Positions 28,124 through 37,878 of a DNA stretch of 64,000 nucleotides are shown here, one piece after another; position 1 is the first letter of the stretch; each line of letters begins with the position of its first letter. The DNA comes from CALRWV02 sp943371965 (GTDB taxonomy: Bacteria; Bacteroidota; JABWAT01), in the NCBI GenBank assembly GCA_943371965.1, contig CALRWV020000008.1:1-64000 (forward strand), read 5' to 3'. The notes under the pieces were generated by a model. That model was not told the origin of the DNA, did not search any database, and saw only the letters and a program-made list of their open reading frames with translations. The position numbers were made by a program, and so were the translations under genes.

Positions 28124-29393
28124 TTTCCAGATCCGTTAAGATAATCTCAAGCCAGGCTTTTCTGTAATCTGACCATTGCCATTGTGAGGCTTTTTCAAGT
28201 GCCCTCATTCCCATCTGTTCAACTTCTGATGGATGTGAAACAGCCCATTTCAATTGTTCGATCAGCATTTCGGTGCTTCCTGCCTTAATCAAAAGTCCAT
28301 TTACCCCATGCGTAATCAAATCAGGACCTGCACAGTTGTACGTAGCAAGAACAGGGACTCCCTGAGACATAGCTTCCGTAATAACCATTCCGAAACCATC
28401 AGCAAGAGTGGGCAAAACAAACATGGATGTTTCCCTAAACAATTCAATCAATTCCTGATGAGGAATATTATTAATCACTTTTACATTTTCAGGCAGATTC
28501 ACGTAAAAATCATCAGGCAAATCCCTTGAACCGACCAGAAACAATTCTGCTTCATGTTGTTTTATACCTGAATTTTTCCAAGCTTCAATCAGAATATGAA
28601 TTCCTTTTCTAACAGATTGATTTCCGGCATACACAAATTTCATTTTATCAGGTCTGTTTTTTATTTTTTTAACCGGTGCGGGAGAACCCAGCGGAATAAC
28701 TTTAACTTTATCGGTTGCCAAACCTGCATACCGAATTGTTTCTCTGGTAAAGTTCGAATTGCAGATAATCCTATCGGCAAGTTCAAGTTCAGCATTTTTT
28801 CTTTTTGCGTATTCTGAATTTCCGTTTTCAAGTAAATTGGAATAATAAGGTGTGTTGAGCTGAGGATATTTTTTGATCTGTTCAGCAAGAAGATCATGAA
28901 AATATAATTCGTGCTGACTAACCATTTCATACCATGAAAACTGATTTTTGCTTTTTGCTTTCTTCAGCACATCATACGCATTTCCTTCGTAAGTGTAAAC
29001 AGCAGCAGCACAATCACCAATCGAATCTGAGGCATTTTTTGAAAACAGGGGTTCTGACTTTTCCCAAATTTTATGGGTTAATACAGGGCTTTTTATTATT
29101 CTGTTGACGAAGACTCTCAGCAGTTCGGCATAAGGATAAGTATGAATATATTCAAACGGAATTTCATTGAAACTTCTTCTTGAAAACTCCTTTTTGATAT
29201 TGCCATTCAGGCTTCCAATTGCATCGATTAATTTGGAAAGGAAATAATCAGGATGATGAACATAGGTTGTATAAAATTTCTCAAGAAGTTCATTTTCGCA
29301 AAGGGAAATTATATTGTTTTTGACAAAGACTGATGGGCCAGGGTGAATAACCGCAATCTTGGGTTTTACTGGTTCTGATTTTGAACTGTTCAT
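28110..29393 (-). CDS. GT4 glycosyltransferase
   Basis: A 427-residue GT-B enzyme. The N-terminal domain (KIAVIHPGPSVFVKNNI) is longer than usual and carries SWYEMVSQHELYFHDLL near the middle. The donor domain starts near 250 (MKFVYAGNQSVRKGIHILI) and has the full motif DGFGMVITEAMSQGVPVLAT, whose Glu residue fits the donor-binding position. It overlaps the AT3 gene by ATGA at its start. The domain pattern resembles GT4 enzymes with a long acceptor domain. Sugar unknown. Confidence 0.88.
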   Translation of the reverse strand: MNSSKSEPVKPKIAVIHPGPSVFVKNNIISLCENELLEKFYTTYVHHPDYFLSKLIDAIGSLNGNIKKEFSRRSFNEIPFEYIHTYPYAELLRVFVNRIIKSPVLTHKIWEKSEPLFSKNASDSIGDCAAAVYTYEGNAYDVLKKAKSKNQFSWYEMVSQHELYFHDLLAEQIKKYPQLNTPYYSNLLENGNSEYAKRKNAELELADRIICNSNFTRETIRYAGLATDKVKVIPLGSPAPVKKIKNRPDKMKFVYAGNQSVRKGIHILIEAWKNSGIKQHEAELFLVGSRDLPDDFYVNLPENVKVINNIPHQELIELFRETSMFVLPTLADGFGMVITEAMSQGVPVLATYNCAGPDLITHGVNGLLIKAGSTEMLIEQLKWAVSHPSEVEQMGMRALEKASQWQWSDYRKAWLEIILTDLENAGH

Positions 29394-30379
29394 TTTTTAT
29401 ATCTTATCTTTGAAGCAAGTTCCTGTGATGGTTTTTCAACATATTTATAAAACAACCAGCCAAATACAAGTGATACTAAAAGCGCGGTAATCAAACCTGT
29501 TATCTGAATAAATAGATTGTCAGAAAAACGGGTAAACAGATTAATTACTTTCCCCCCAACCGGAATATGAACCAAATACAGCGAATATGAAATTGAACCC
29601 AGAAATATCAGAGGACGTATTGGTTTAACATTCACAAGAAGTATAAATAAAACTGCCAACAAACCCGCAATCATTTCAGGAAGACCTATAATTTTCCAAC
29701 TCACAAAGGCGGATATAACCTGAAAAATAATAAGTTCCGGAGCTGATATTTTTTCAATAAAATACAAAAAGGCGGATATTCCAAGTACAAACAATCCCAT
29801 CCAGTAAAAGACAACAATCCTGCTGTCAAAAATAAAAGGTGAAGCAAGGAGCAGAATCAGTGACAGCCTAACAACCCATTTATTTTTATTGAGGAGAAAA
29901 GGAATAATCAGACATATAAATAAATAATACTGAAATTCAATTGCAAGTGACCAATAAATTGGCTGTATCCAATTCATTCCGAGAAAATCAATCAGATAGC
30001 CGAAGTGGGCAGTTATTTGCGCCCAATCAATTACCACGGATGTACCCTGAAATCCTGGAATAAATGTTGATAAATACCATAATGAAAAAGATAAAATCAT
30101 ACTGATAAAGTAAGGCGGATCAATTCTTGCTATTCTTTTTAAAATAAATTTATGCCAGTGGTTTTTGAAAATGAAATTATTTTTCCAAAGTGAATAGGGA
30201 ATAATAAACCCTGATATGACAAAGAAAACCTCTACCCCAAGCCAACCCCAATCACCCGTTGATTTCAGCCATCCGTATGGAAGAAAACCAGGATTGCCGT
30301 GAGTGAAATGAAACCAAGCAACACTTAATGAAGCGAGACCTCTCAGCATATCAACACTGCCAATTTTTTTGCTTTCCAT
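29390..30379 (-). CDS. AT3 (OafA-type) membrane acyltransferase 4
   Basis: At 329 residues this is the shortest AT3 protein in the window. The signature is VDMLRGLASLSVAWFHFTHG, with RG and the conserved histidine in helix one, followed by GVEVFFVISGFIIPYS. WSLAIEFQYYLF is the conserved middle motif. Roughly ten membrane segments are visible and the C-terminus ends soon after the last one. Its ATG lies one base after the stop of the GT4 gene at 30381, and its stop overlaps the next GT4. The modified sugar is unknown. Confidence 0.88.
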   Translation of the reverse strand: MESKKIGSVDMLRGLASLSVAWFHFTHGNPGFLPYGWLKSTGDWGWLGVEVFFVISGFIIPYSLWKNNFIFKNHWHKFILKRIARIDPPYFISMILSFSLWYLSTFIPGFQGTSVVIDWAQITAHFGYLIDFLGMNWIQPIYWSLAIEFQYYLFICLIIPFLLNKNKWVVRLSLILLLASPFIFDSRIVVFYWMGLFVLGISAFLYFIEKISAPELIIFQVISAFVSWKIIGLPEMIAGLLAVLFILLVNVKPIRPLIFLGSISYSLYLVHIPVGGKVINLFTRFSDNLFIQITGLITALLVSLVFGWLFYKYVEKPSQELASKIRYKK

Positions 30380-30380
30380 T

Positions 30381-31676
30381 TTACTTTTCTTTTAAGCCCA
30401 AATACAAGGTTTCCATTTCCTGCCCTACTTTTTCCGTATTCCTCGGTGGTTTGATATTGTTTTTCAGTTTATCACGGAATGTTTTATCTGTCAGTTTCAG
30501 AACAGCTTTCCCCAATTCTTCAACATTATTGGGTCTAACAAGAAATCCGTCCTTTTCATGCTGAACCAATTCTGCAATTCCACCCAGATCAGAGCCAAGA
30601 ACAGGAAGCCCCTTCGCATTGGCTTCATAAACTACCAGTGGTCCGGTTTCCAGCCAAATTGAAGGAACACATAAAATATCTGCCTTTTCGAATTCCAAAT
30701 TTATTTCTTCAGGATTCAATCTTCCTTTCCACTCAATATTTGAGGATGCATTACTTTTGCTTTTCCAATACGATTCATATTCCAGATCTTCAGGAATGGC
30801 TTTTCCAACTATAACAAGATCAACCAAATCAGCATTTAATTTCTGTACAGCCTGAATTAAAATATGAATACCCTTAACAGAAGTAATTCTTCCAATAAAC
30901 AGCAGTCTCAATTTATTATTGCTGATGGTACTGTTTTTTTTCAGTTGATATTTATTCAAATCAACACCCTGTCTGGAAAGCAGAAGTTTACTTTCATCAA
31001 GTCCATTCAATTTCAAAGAATCAAATAGCCACTGGCATACAGCAATAACCTTATCTGAATATTTATTTACATAAAGGAGCTCATCAATTTTTTGATTCAG
31101 AACATTAAAAATTGGTTTACCCCTTTTTAATGAGTCTGGAAGTACCTGTGATATTTTATCAAGTAAATAAGAAATCGGGATTGGTAATTTTTTGCTGACA
31201 TGAAGGTGACATGCAAAGCATGGGTTTTCTGAAATAATCCCTGAACATACGGTTTTCCCCATTCGGAGCATTTCGTTATTCAGACAAATGATTCCCGGTA
31301 TGTGCGCGGTAAGCACCGTTTTAAAACCGGATTCCTTTACTGCTTTCAAATGATATTTTCCACAAGCCCAAGTCAATGTTTGCTGATGATAAACATCCGG
31401 ATTAAACTGTTTTACCAAGTTGGTGAAATCATTCAAATTGGTTTCAGGTGCTGAACCTGAAACAACATTCTTTTCTGGACCCGATGTGATTGCGTATCTA
31501 GAAATTGGAACACCTTCAAAGGTATCATTTTCACTCAGATCCAAATTGAACCGGGGTGTGAATACTTTAACTGAATGTCCGTTTTTAATTAAATATTTAG
31601 CTAGTTCATTGGTGTATATTTCAGTTCCACCAACAGAATCAGGAAGATACCAGGCTGATGCGAGGATAATTTTCAT
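30381..31676 (-). CDS. GT4 glycosyltransferase with a four-cysteine cluster
   Basis: A 431-residue GT-B enzyme that opens ASAWYLPDSVGGTEIYTNEL. The acceptor domain carries four cysteines at residues 131, 144, 153 and 156, ending in CFAC. This spacing looks like a zinc-binding insert and occurs in a subgroup of GT4 enzymes. The donor domain begins near 265 (RLLFIGRITSVKGIHILI), with the E-x7-E motif ETGPLVVYE followed by AKGLPVLGSDLGGIAELV. It is one base from the GT2 gene upstream and the AT3 gene downstream. Donor unknown. Confidence 0.9.
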   Translation of the reverse strand: MKIILASAWYLPDSVGGTEIYTNELAKYLIKNGHSVKVFTPRFNLDLSENDTFEGVPISRYAITSGPEKNVVSGSAPETNLNDFTNLVKQFNPDVYHQQTLTWACGKYHLKAVKESGFKTVLTAHIPGIICLNNEMLRMGKTVCSGIISENPCFACHLHVSKKLPIPISYLLDKISQVLPDSLKRGKPIFNVLNQKIDELLYVNKYSDKVIAVCQWLFDSLKLNGLDESKLLLSRQGVDLNKYQLKKNSTISNNKLRLLFIGRITSVKGIHILIQAVQKLNADLVDLVIVGKAIPEDLEYESYWKSKSNASSNIEWKGRLNPEEINLEFEKADILCVPSIWLETGPLVVYEANAKGLPVLGSDLGGIAELVQHEKDGFLVRPNNVEELGKAVLKLTDKTFRDKLKNNIKPPRNTEKVGQEMETLYLGLKEK

Positions 31677-31677
31677 G

Positions 31678-32625
31678 TCAGTGATTTCTTAACTTCCGGT
31701 AATTGAGAGCAAAAAATTCTGCAAACCGGTAACCGAATACTTTTGATAAATATCTGATCTGTTTTGGAGATTGTGGAATTGCACTTGTATCAATTTGTCT
31801 GATTAACTTAAAGCATTCATTGAATTTTTCACGATCGTGCTCGTAAAAGAATCTGCTGCAGTTAAATAATACTTTCAATAAAGCTTCTTTCCTTTCTTTT
31901 GAAATTTCAGTGTTATTCCAGATTCCATAAACTTCAGCTGCATTGACATAACAATCATTGACAAAACCCAACGGATTTTTTCTTGACAATGACTGCTGCT
32001 TTGTTATTCTGTATTTTGCCATTATTCCTGAAGTATAAATAAATTTTCCTCCAACGAGTGCAGCATCAAGAAAGAATCGGGCATCCTGAATAATTGGCAG
32101 TGTTTCCCGAAATCCGCCAATTTTTTTCACAATATCATTCCGAAAGAGAAGTGCGGCAGGTGGACACCAGAAATCTGTAAACAGTTCAATTTCAGGTTCT
32201 CTTTTCATTGATCTTGATATTTTTTCTCCATCAGCAAACAAACCGGTTTCTATTTCCTGGTATTTAATCCAATCACCATATGCAACATCATGTCCGGATT
32301 TATTGAGAGCATCAATCTGAACCTGAAGTTTATTTGGTTCGAGCAGATCATCGGAATCGAGAAACTGGATAAAATCACCGGTAGCCAGTTCAATCCCTTT
32401 ATTCCTCGCCCGACTTACTCCACTATTCTCCTGATGATAAACTGTTAGGTTGGAAACTGAATCAAACTGATTTAATACAGATTTGGAACCATCAGTTGAC
32501 CCATCATTAATAATAATAATTTCAATTTCAGCATCACGTAATTTCTGGTTTATTGCTGTCTGAATTGTTTCAGCTATGTACATCTCTGCATTATAGCATG
32601 GAATAATGACACTAATTTTTGTCAT
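31678..32625 (-). CDS. GT2 glycosyltransferase
   Basis: A 315-residue GT-A enzyme. ISVIIPCYNAEMYI and IIINDGSTDGSK form the nucleotide-binding region, GVSRARNKGIELATGDF the catalytic core, and FLDSDDLLE near residues 88-96 provides the DxD metal site. The C-terminal third is rich in charged and aromatic residues and contains no membrane segment. The ATG overlaps the end of the Gfo/Idh-SDR fusion gene by 14 bases. Specificity unknown. Confidence 0.9.
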   Translation of the reverse strand: MTKISVIIPCYNAEMYIAETIQTAINQKLRDAEIEIIIINDGSTDGSKSVLNQFDSVSNLTVYHQENSGVSRARNKGIELATGDFIQFLDSDDLLEPNKLQVQIDALNKSGHDVAYGDWIKYQEIETGLFADGEKISRSMKREPEIELFTDFWCPPAALLFRNDIVKKIGGFRETLPIIQDARFFLDAALVGGKFIYTSGIMAKYRITKQQSLSRKNPLGFVNDCYVNAAEVYGIWNNTEISKERKEALLKVLFNCSRFFYEHDREKFNECFKLIRQIDTSAIPQSPKQIRYLSKVFGYRFAEFFALNYRKLRNH

Positions 32626-34801
32626 TGAAATTAAACTCTTCTTTCAACCAATCCGTTGTTTTCTCAATTGCATTTTCATGATTCACTTTAGGAATCCAAC
32701 CCAGCTCTTTTTTGGCAGATGCAGCTGAAAATTTTGTTTTGGTTGGACCAAAAAGCTCTGTTAACCAAATTGGAAAATCTGGAATACTTTCCGATTTTAT
32801 ACGCAATGGATTCGAAACAGCAGAATCATTCCTCTGATTAATCAATCCTTTTTTCAATTTTCCCGACAATTTAAAAACAGTCTTTTTGATTTTGCCAAAT
32901 AGTGGATGTCTATTGATAAGTGACAAAAACTCATAATTATTCAGAAGGAAATTGATAACTTCTTTTGTTGTAGAGTAATTTTGAATCTGGGGATTAACCA
33001 ATTCATTATAATTTCTGTTTTGAATTTTATCGGCGTTTCCCAATAAAAGTGGAGAAAGAAAAGATTTCCAATCAACTGCATTATCAGTAATAATGTAATT
33101 CTTACCATGAGCGCCTTTTACTTTTGTTGACAACAAAAGTGCATCAATCAAATTATCAATAAAAACGGTGTTTGCAATTCCACTTCCGGAATCCACCCAA
33201 CAAAACCTGCCATTCAGAAATAATTCGTAAGGCAAACGTGAATAAGTTTTTCCTTCCGGTCCAAAAACACAGGAAGGGTTTAATACAACGAGGCGGGTAT
33301 TCTCCATTGTTTTTGCCCGATCGAGACACCACTTTTGCATCTGGGCCTTTGATTTTCCGTAATCTCCTCCAGTTGGGTTTAGTGCCCAGCTTTCATCAAC
33401 CAGTTCTACAGTATCAGGATGACCATAAACATACATGCTGCTTAATATAACAATTGATTCAACCCCAGCCCTAACAGATGCATTTACAACATTTTGAGTG
33501 CCTACAACATTAATCCGGAAATCATCACTTCCACTGCTGTCATATGCAAGATGAATCACATGTTTATGACCTTTAATCTGGTGATATAGTTGTTCCTCAT
33601 CAAATAAATTCAAACGGGGAATTGAAACAGGAAAAATTGCAATCGGGGAACATGATTTATATCTGTGAACAGGTGCAGTAACTGATCCCAAATTGTTTTC
33701 ATAAATGTGTTTTACCAGGGCACTTCCTATAAATCCTGTACCCCCAGTTACAAAATAAGTTTGATCCTCTTGCTGTAATTTCGGTAAAGTAATATGATGG
33801 TTATAGGCCCATTCTATAATCTGAATTCCAGATTTACCGGTTAATGATGAAACTATCTGTGCTTCAGAATTTCCATCACAAAAAGAAATAAAATTCCATA
33901 GCTGTTCAACAAATGCAGATTCAAAAATCAAAGGCAATTCTTTGGAATAAGAAAAGGGTGAAACAGGATAAATAAAATATCTGTCATTGTTGGTTGAAAT
34001 TTCGAGTTTGTCAAAAGTATCACTGCCAATTGAAATAGTGCAGTCCTCAGTTTTCACCTGAAAGGAATTATGCAATTTTCTTGTTCGCGACAACCTTAAG
34101 GAAACCGGGACTTTTTCGACTTTCGTATGCAATTCGATTTTTGCATTTGCTTCAACGCCACCAGACCAGTCGTCACTGTAAGAAATTGGAATGATATCAC
34201 CAAAAAGAAAAATAACCAAGTCAAGGTAATGTATTCCCATATCTGCCAAGACACCACCGTTTTTGGGATCAAAAAATGAATAGCTGTCAGCAACCCACCC
34301 GAAAGGGGAACCATAACTGATGTCAACCGAAACAACTTTTCCATACTTATGGGAATCAAGAATTTTTTTCAAGGTACTGAAAGTTGGCAAATACCGTCTA
34401 ACCATCCCAACAGCAAGATTGCAACCTGTCTCTTTTTCAACAGTGATCAGTTCGTCAATTTCTGAACTTTTCAATGCCAATGGCTTTTCGCACAGCACAT
34501 TTATTTTTCTCTCAAGACATTTTTTTGATGCATCTGCATGTAGAAAATTAGGCAGGGTTATTATGGCAACAGTTTTATCAGGATTTTCATTTATGCCATT
34601 GAAAAAATCCTGGTAAGATTTTTTAATTACTTTAACAGGCCACTTTTCCTGTATTCTGAAAATGGAATCCGGGTTGGGTTCAATTACAGTAATTTTATCA
34701 AGCAGACCCAAATATTCGAAGGCTGGCAGATAATATTCTGTCACGACTGCCCCACCGCCAAAAAGGAGCCAATTGTATTCCTTCAATTTGTTAGTTATCA
34801 T
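32612..34801 (-). CDS. Gfo/Idh/MocA oxidoreductase fused to an SDR epimerase/dehydratase-type domain
   Basis: The ATG at 34801, preceded by AAAGAAAG, is preferred over an in-frame TTG at 34825, giving 729 residues. Residues 1 to about 340 form a Gfo/Idh/MocA NAD(P)-dependent oxidoreductase: a Rossmann start LLFGGGAVV, the conserved EKPLALKS near 105, and DMGIHYLDLV near 187. From about 348 to the end an extended SDR domain follows: TGGTGFIG at 352-359 and the catalytic YGKSK (Tyr481, Lys485). Both halves keep their cofactor motifs. Two consecutive steps on one sugar nucleotide are likely, such as oxidation or reduction plus epimerisation, but substrate and product cannot be read from the sequence. 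Confidence 0.85.
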   Translation of the reverse strand: MITNKLKEYNWLLFGGGAVVTEYYLPAFEYLGLLDKITVIEPNPDSIFRIQEKWPVKVIKKSYQDFFNGINENPDKTVAIITLPNFLHADASKKCLERKINVLCEKPLALKSSEIDELITVEKETGCNLAVGMVRRYLPTFSTLKKILDSHKYGKVVSVDISYGSPFGWVADSYSFFDPKNGGVLADMGIHYLDLVIFLFGDIIPISYSDDWSGGVEANAKIELHTKVEKVPVSLRLSRTRKLHNSFQVKTEDCTISIGSDTFDKLEISTNNDRYFIYPVSPFSYSKELPLIFESAFVEQLWNFISFCDGNSEAQIVSSLTGKSGIQIIEWAYNHHITLPKLQQEDQTYFVTGGTGFIGSALVKHIYENNLGSVTAPVHRYKSCSPIAIFPVSIPRLNLFDEEQLYHQIKGHKHVIHLAYDSSGSDDFRINVVGTQNVVNASVRAGVESIVILSSMYVYGHPDTVELVDESWALNPTGGDYGKSKAQMQKWCLDRAKTMENTRLVVLNPSCVFGPEGKTYSRLPYELFLNGRFCWVDSGSGIANTVFIDNLIDALLLSTKVKGAHGKNYIITDNAVDWKSFLSPLLLGNADKIQNRNYNELVNPQIQNYSTTKEVINFLLNNYEFLSLINRHPLFGKIKKTVFKLSGKLKKGLINQRNDSAVSNPLRIKSESIPDFPIWLTELFGPTKTKFSAASAKKELGWIPKVNHENAIEKTTDWLKEEFNFNDKN

Positions 34802-35765
34802 TTTTACTTTCTTTAAATTTCGCAAAAAAGATTCCTGATGATATTTCCAATAGAAACCGGAAATTGTAATATTTCAGCAATTTATGGAAACTGCTGAAGT
34901 ATTTAAAAAAAATGCCGGAATAACCACCTGAAAGCAGGTAATTTTTCCATTCAGAAGCAATGCGGTTTTTTATTATCTGATAAGTCTGTTTTTTGTTACC
35001 GGTTAGTTGAAGTGCGATGCTCCTTGCTTCCTGTGTTTCCCAGAAAACAAGGGACTTTTTTTCTGTTGATATTCTGACAGTTGTATTATGAAATCTGTAG
35101 CTGTTTAATGGTTCTGAGATGTAGGCTACATCACCCAACACTGATAATTTCATCCATAAAACCCAATCACCGCATAATTTCATATAATTGGGTGCTCCCC
35201 CGCATTTCAAATATAAGTCTTTTCTGAAAAGTGCTGAACTGGCATTCATAATGATATTCTGAAATGACATAAACCGGCTCACTTCATCAATTCCATTATT
35301 AACATAACTGTTCAACCACCTTGTCTCATCCCTTTCATTGGTCCACCATAACAGGTTACCGGTCACATTGTCATTTTTATCAATCATATTGCTCTGTGTA
35401 TAACAAACTGCCAAATTCTGGTTTTTGCTGAAGACAGATACACATTTTTCAAGAAAATCATTTGATGCCGAATCATCACTCTCCGCAATCCAAATGAGCT
35501 CACCCTTGGCAAGTGATATTCCTTTATTCCATTGGATAAATGTTGATCCGCTGTTTTTTGAATCGAAAATTATCTGTGAGACTTTGGAATTGTTTCTGAA
35601 AGTTTCAATCACATCTTTGCTGCTGTCAGTTGAGCAGTCATCGAGAATAATTATTTCAAAATTCTGGTAGGATTGACCAATTACAGAATCAATTCTTTTC
35701 CTGATAAATTCAAAGTGATTGTAATTAGGTATAATTACGGAAACAAAGGGAGATTCAATTTGCAT
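34791..35765 (-). CDS. GT2 glycosyltransferase
   Basis: A 324-residue GT-A enzyme with VSVIIPNYNHFEFIRKRI at the start, IIILDDCSTDSSKD for nucleotide binding and WIAESDDSAS near 90-99 as the metal-binding motif (ESDD in place of DxDD, which is common in this subgroup). The C-terminal region is basic and probably peripheral to the membrane. It overlaps the upstream GT4 by 11 bases and the fusion gene downstream by 11 bases, so translation is likely coupled. Donor unknown. Confidence 0.88.
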   Translation of the reverse strand: MQIESPFVSVIIPNYNHFEFIRKRIDSVIGQSYQNFEIIILDDCSTDSSKDVIETFRNNSKVSQIIFDSKNSGSTFIQWNKGISLAKGELIWIAESDDSASNDFLEKCVSVFSKNQNLAVCYTQSNMIDKNDNVTGNLLWWTNERDETRWLNSYVNNGIDEVSRFMSFQNIIMNASSALFRKDLYLKCGGAPNYMKLCGDWVLWMKLSVLGDVAYISEPLNSYRFHNTTVRISTEKKSLVFWETQEARSIALQLTGNKKQTYQIIKNRIASEWKNYLLSGGYSGIFFKYFSSFHKLLKYYNFRFLLEISSGIFFAKFKESKNDN

Positions 35766-36909
35766 TTATTTCTTTTTCAATTGTATCAAATAAAAGAGGA
35801 CAAATCTTTTCTGGAGTAAACCTGGAAAATATTTCTTTGTTCTGCTCTCCGTCTTTATTCTTAATTTGAGTGTTGTTGAAATAATAAACTATTTTTTCGG
35901 CCATTTGTTCAATATTAAGGTAAGGAACAGAAAAACCTCCCCCGGTTTTAATTACTTCAGATATTCCTGAGGCATTGTCAAAACATATAATTGGTTTTCC
36001 CATCATTCCAAGTTCTATGCATACCAAAGGAAACGGATCTTCACGGGATGTAAGAAGAAAGACATCAAAATCATTATATACAGTAAATGGGTTCAACTGT
36101 TCACCAACAAACTTCACCCGGTTTTGAATTCCCAATTTTTTAAGATCTTCGTTAATGATAATCTGCTGTTTTTCTGTCACGCCGCCGACCCAAATAAAAT
36201 AAATTGGAAGTTCATGAAAATGATTTTCAATGTATCTTGCAACCTGAATGAAAACATCATCCCCTTTTCTCCAATTGACTGAACCAGAAGCTCCTGCAAT
36301 AAATTTATTTTCTCCTTTATCCCTTTTACTGTAATCAAGAACGGGATCAGCGCATTCGTGAATCAAATCAATCTTGTCGTCAGATATACCATGATTTTCG
36401 ACCAAATTAATTCTGACCAAATTTGAAACTGCAATAAATCTGTTGATGTTAGGAATTAAATTTTTGAAATCAGGTACCTCTGTTGCAATAATTGTTTCCA
36501 ATTCATGAACATGCACAATCAGCTTGCAGTTTGCAGATGATTCTTTTTTTATTAAAACACCTGCTTCGGCTGAAACCACGGAATTGGCATAAATAAGGTC
36601 AAATCCACCAGCTGCCATTTTGCAATAAAATCCATCATCAAATCTCTTTCTTAAATCGATACCTAACAGTCTTCGTCCAAGAAAAAAATATAACCGTTTT
36701 ACAATTCCTTTTGATATTTCTGATTGAGGGGGGTAATAATGATCGGATTCATTTTTAAATTCATCTTTAATTATACCTTCTGACAGCGAATGGAGATGGA
36801 TTTCAATGTTGCTGCTCTGTTTTCTGATCCATTTCATAAGGAACAGCAGCACAAGAGGTGCTCCGGTTTTTGATGTCTGATGTGTTATAAACAAAATTTT
36901 CTTTTTCAT
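35755..36909 (-). CDS. GT4 glycosyltransferase
   Basis: A 384-residue GT-B enzyme that opens ILFITHQTSKTGAPLVLL. LIVHVHELETI and FIAVSNLVRINLVENHGI lie in the acceptor domain. The donor domain has GASGSVNWRKGDDVFIQVA and the E-x7-E motif EDPFPLVCIE, followed by MMGKPIICFDNASGISEVI. A 67-base gap separates it from the upstream GT2 gene, with a small weak inverted repeat and no clear promoter. Motifs are complete. Sugar unknown. Confidence 0.88.
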   Translation of the reverse strand: MKKKILFITHQTSKTGAPLVLLFLMKWIRKQSSNIEIHLHSLSEGIIKDEFKNESDHYYPPQSEISKGIVKRLYFFLGRRLLGIDLRKRFDDGFYCKMAAGGFDLIYANSVVSAEAGVLIKKESSANCKLIVHVHELETIIATEVPDFKNLIPNINRFIAVSNLVRINLVENHGISDDKIDLIHECADPVLDYSKRDKGENKFIAGASGSVNWRKGDDVFIQVARYIENHFHELPIYFIWVGGVTEKQQIIINEDLKKLGIQNRVKFVGEQLNPFTVYNDFDVFLLTSREDPFPLVCIELGMMGKPIICFDNASGISEVIKTGGGFSVPYLNIEQMAEKIVYYFNNTQIKNKDGEQNKEIFSRFTPEKICPLLFDTIEKEINAN

Positions 36910-36976
36910 TCTCGATTTTGAGCTTCTGTAAAATTCAGGTAATTAAAAGTTCCTTTTAACATATAATGGTTTTCAA

Positions 36977-37804
36977 TCAGTATTTCCTGTACAATCGAAC
37001 CAATATTTTCAATATAATTTTAATTGCCTTTAATTTAACTGTAAAATTTGGGGAATATTTCATGTAGGTAATAAACAATTCCAATTTGCTGTAATCAAAC
37101 TTCAGCTGCTTATGACTTTTCATAATTTCCATAGTTGCTGATTTTGAATGATATCTGTACCGAATCAGGGCTTTATCATGATAATGGAAATCCCCTTTTT
37201 CCATGAGAAACAACCATAAAAGCCAATCTTCAAACTGAAACAGAAAAACACCGGAATATTTTATTTCAGCAAGACTGCTGCTTCTCAGCATTACACTTGA
37301 GTTACATATATAATTTGTCTCATATTTATATGACATTTTATTTAAATTATAAATCTTATCATTATGATCAAGCTCAAATGAATTGTATTCATATAGATTT
37401 AAAGAAAAATTTTCATCTGAAAATGGGAGTACTTTTGAATGAGTTAGGACTATTTTGGTATTTTTTTCAAGAATCTCAACCTGATCATGTAATTTGTTAT
37501 TCAACATAATATCATCTGAATCCAAAAGACATAAATATTTTCCACGTGCTGTTGTCACACCCAAATATCTGGTTCTGCTTACCCCTTTATTTTGCCCATT
37601 TTCATGCTGCAATATTTTGATATTGTTGATGTTGCTGTAGTTTTCAATCAGGAATTCAAAACTGCCATCTGTAGATCCGTCATCAACAATAATAATTTCG
37701 TAATTTTTATACGTCTGGCTCAGAACACTGTCGACAGCATCTTTTATGAACCCAATTGAATTATAACAGGGAATAATTACACTTACAAGGTTATTTTCAT
37801 CCAC
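36977..37804 (-). CDS. GT2 glycosyltransferase with a GTG start
   Basis: The 275-residue protein starts at a GTG: the next codon but one upstream is a stop, and no ATG is close to the conserved opening VSVIIPCYNSIGFI. IIIVDDGSTDGSFEFL and CLLDSDDIML (DxDD near residue 95) are the GT-A motifs. It resembles the GT2 at 31678-32625 in its first 100 residues but has a different C-terminal part. Spacing is 74 bases to the upstream GT2. Specificity unknown. Confidence 0.86.
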   Translation of the reverse strand: MDENNLVSVIIPCYNSIGFIKDAVDSVLSQTYKNYEIIIVDDGSTDGSFEFLIENYSNINNIKILQHENGQNKGVSRTRYLGVTTARGKYLCLLDSDDIMLNNKLHDQVEILEKNTKIVLTHSKVLPFSDENFSLNLYEYNSFELDHNDKIYNLNKMSYKYETNYICNSSVMLRSSSLAEIKYSGVFLFQFEDWLLWLFLMEKGDFHYHDKALIRYRYHSKSATMEIMKSHKQLKFDYSKLELFITYMKYSPNFTVKLKAIKIILKILVRLYRKY

Positions 37805-37878
37805 AAATTAATTTCCTGATAAAGTAGGTAACATTACTAACATGTATATTTATTTTCTTCAATTGAAAATCCAAAAAA

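Noticed and set aside
34801..34825. Upstream TTG start for the Gfo/Idh-SDR fusion gene
   Set aside because: An ATG with a purine-rich stretch upstream lies at 34801, and the eight extra residues do not belong to the Rossmann fold.
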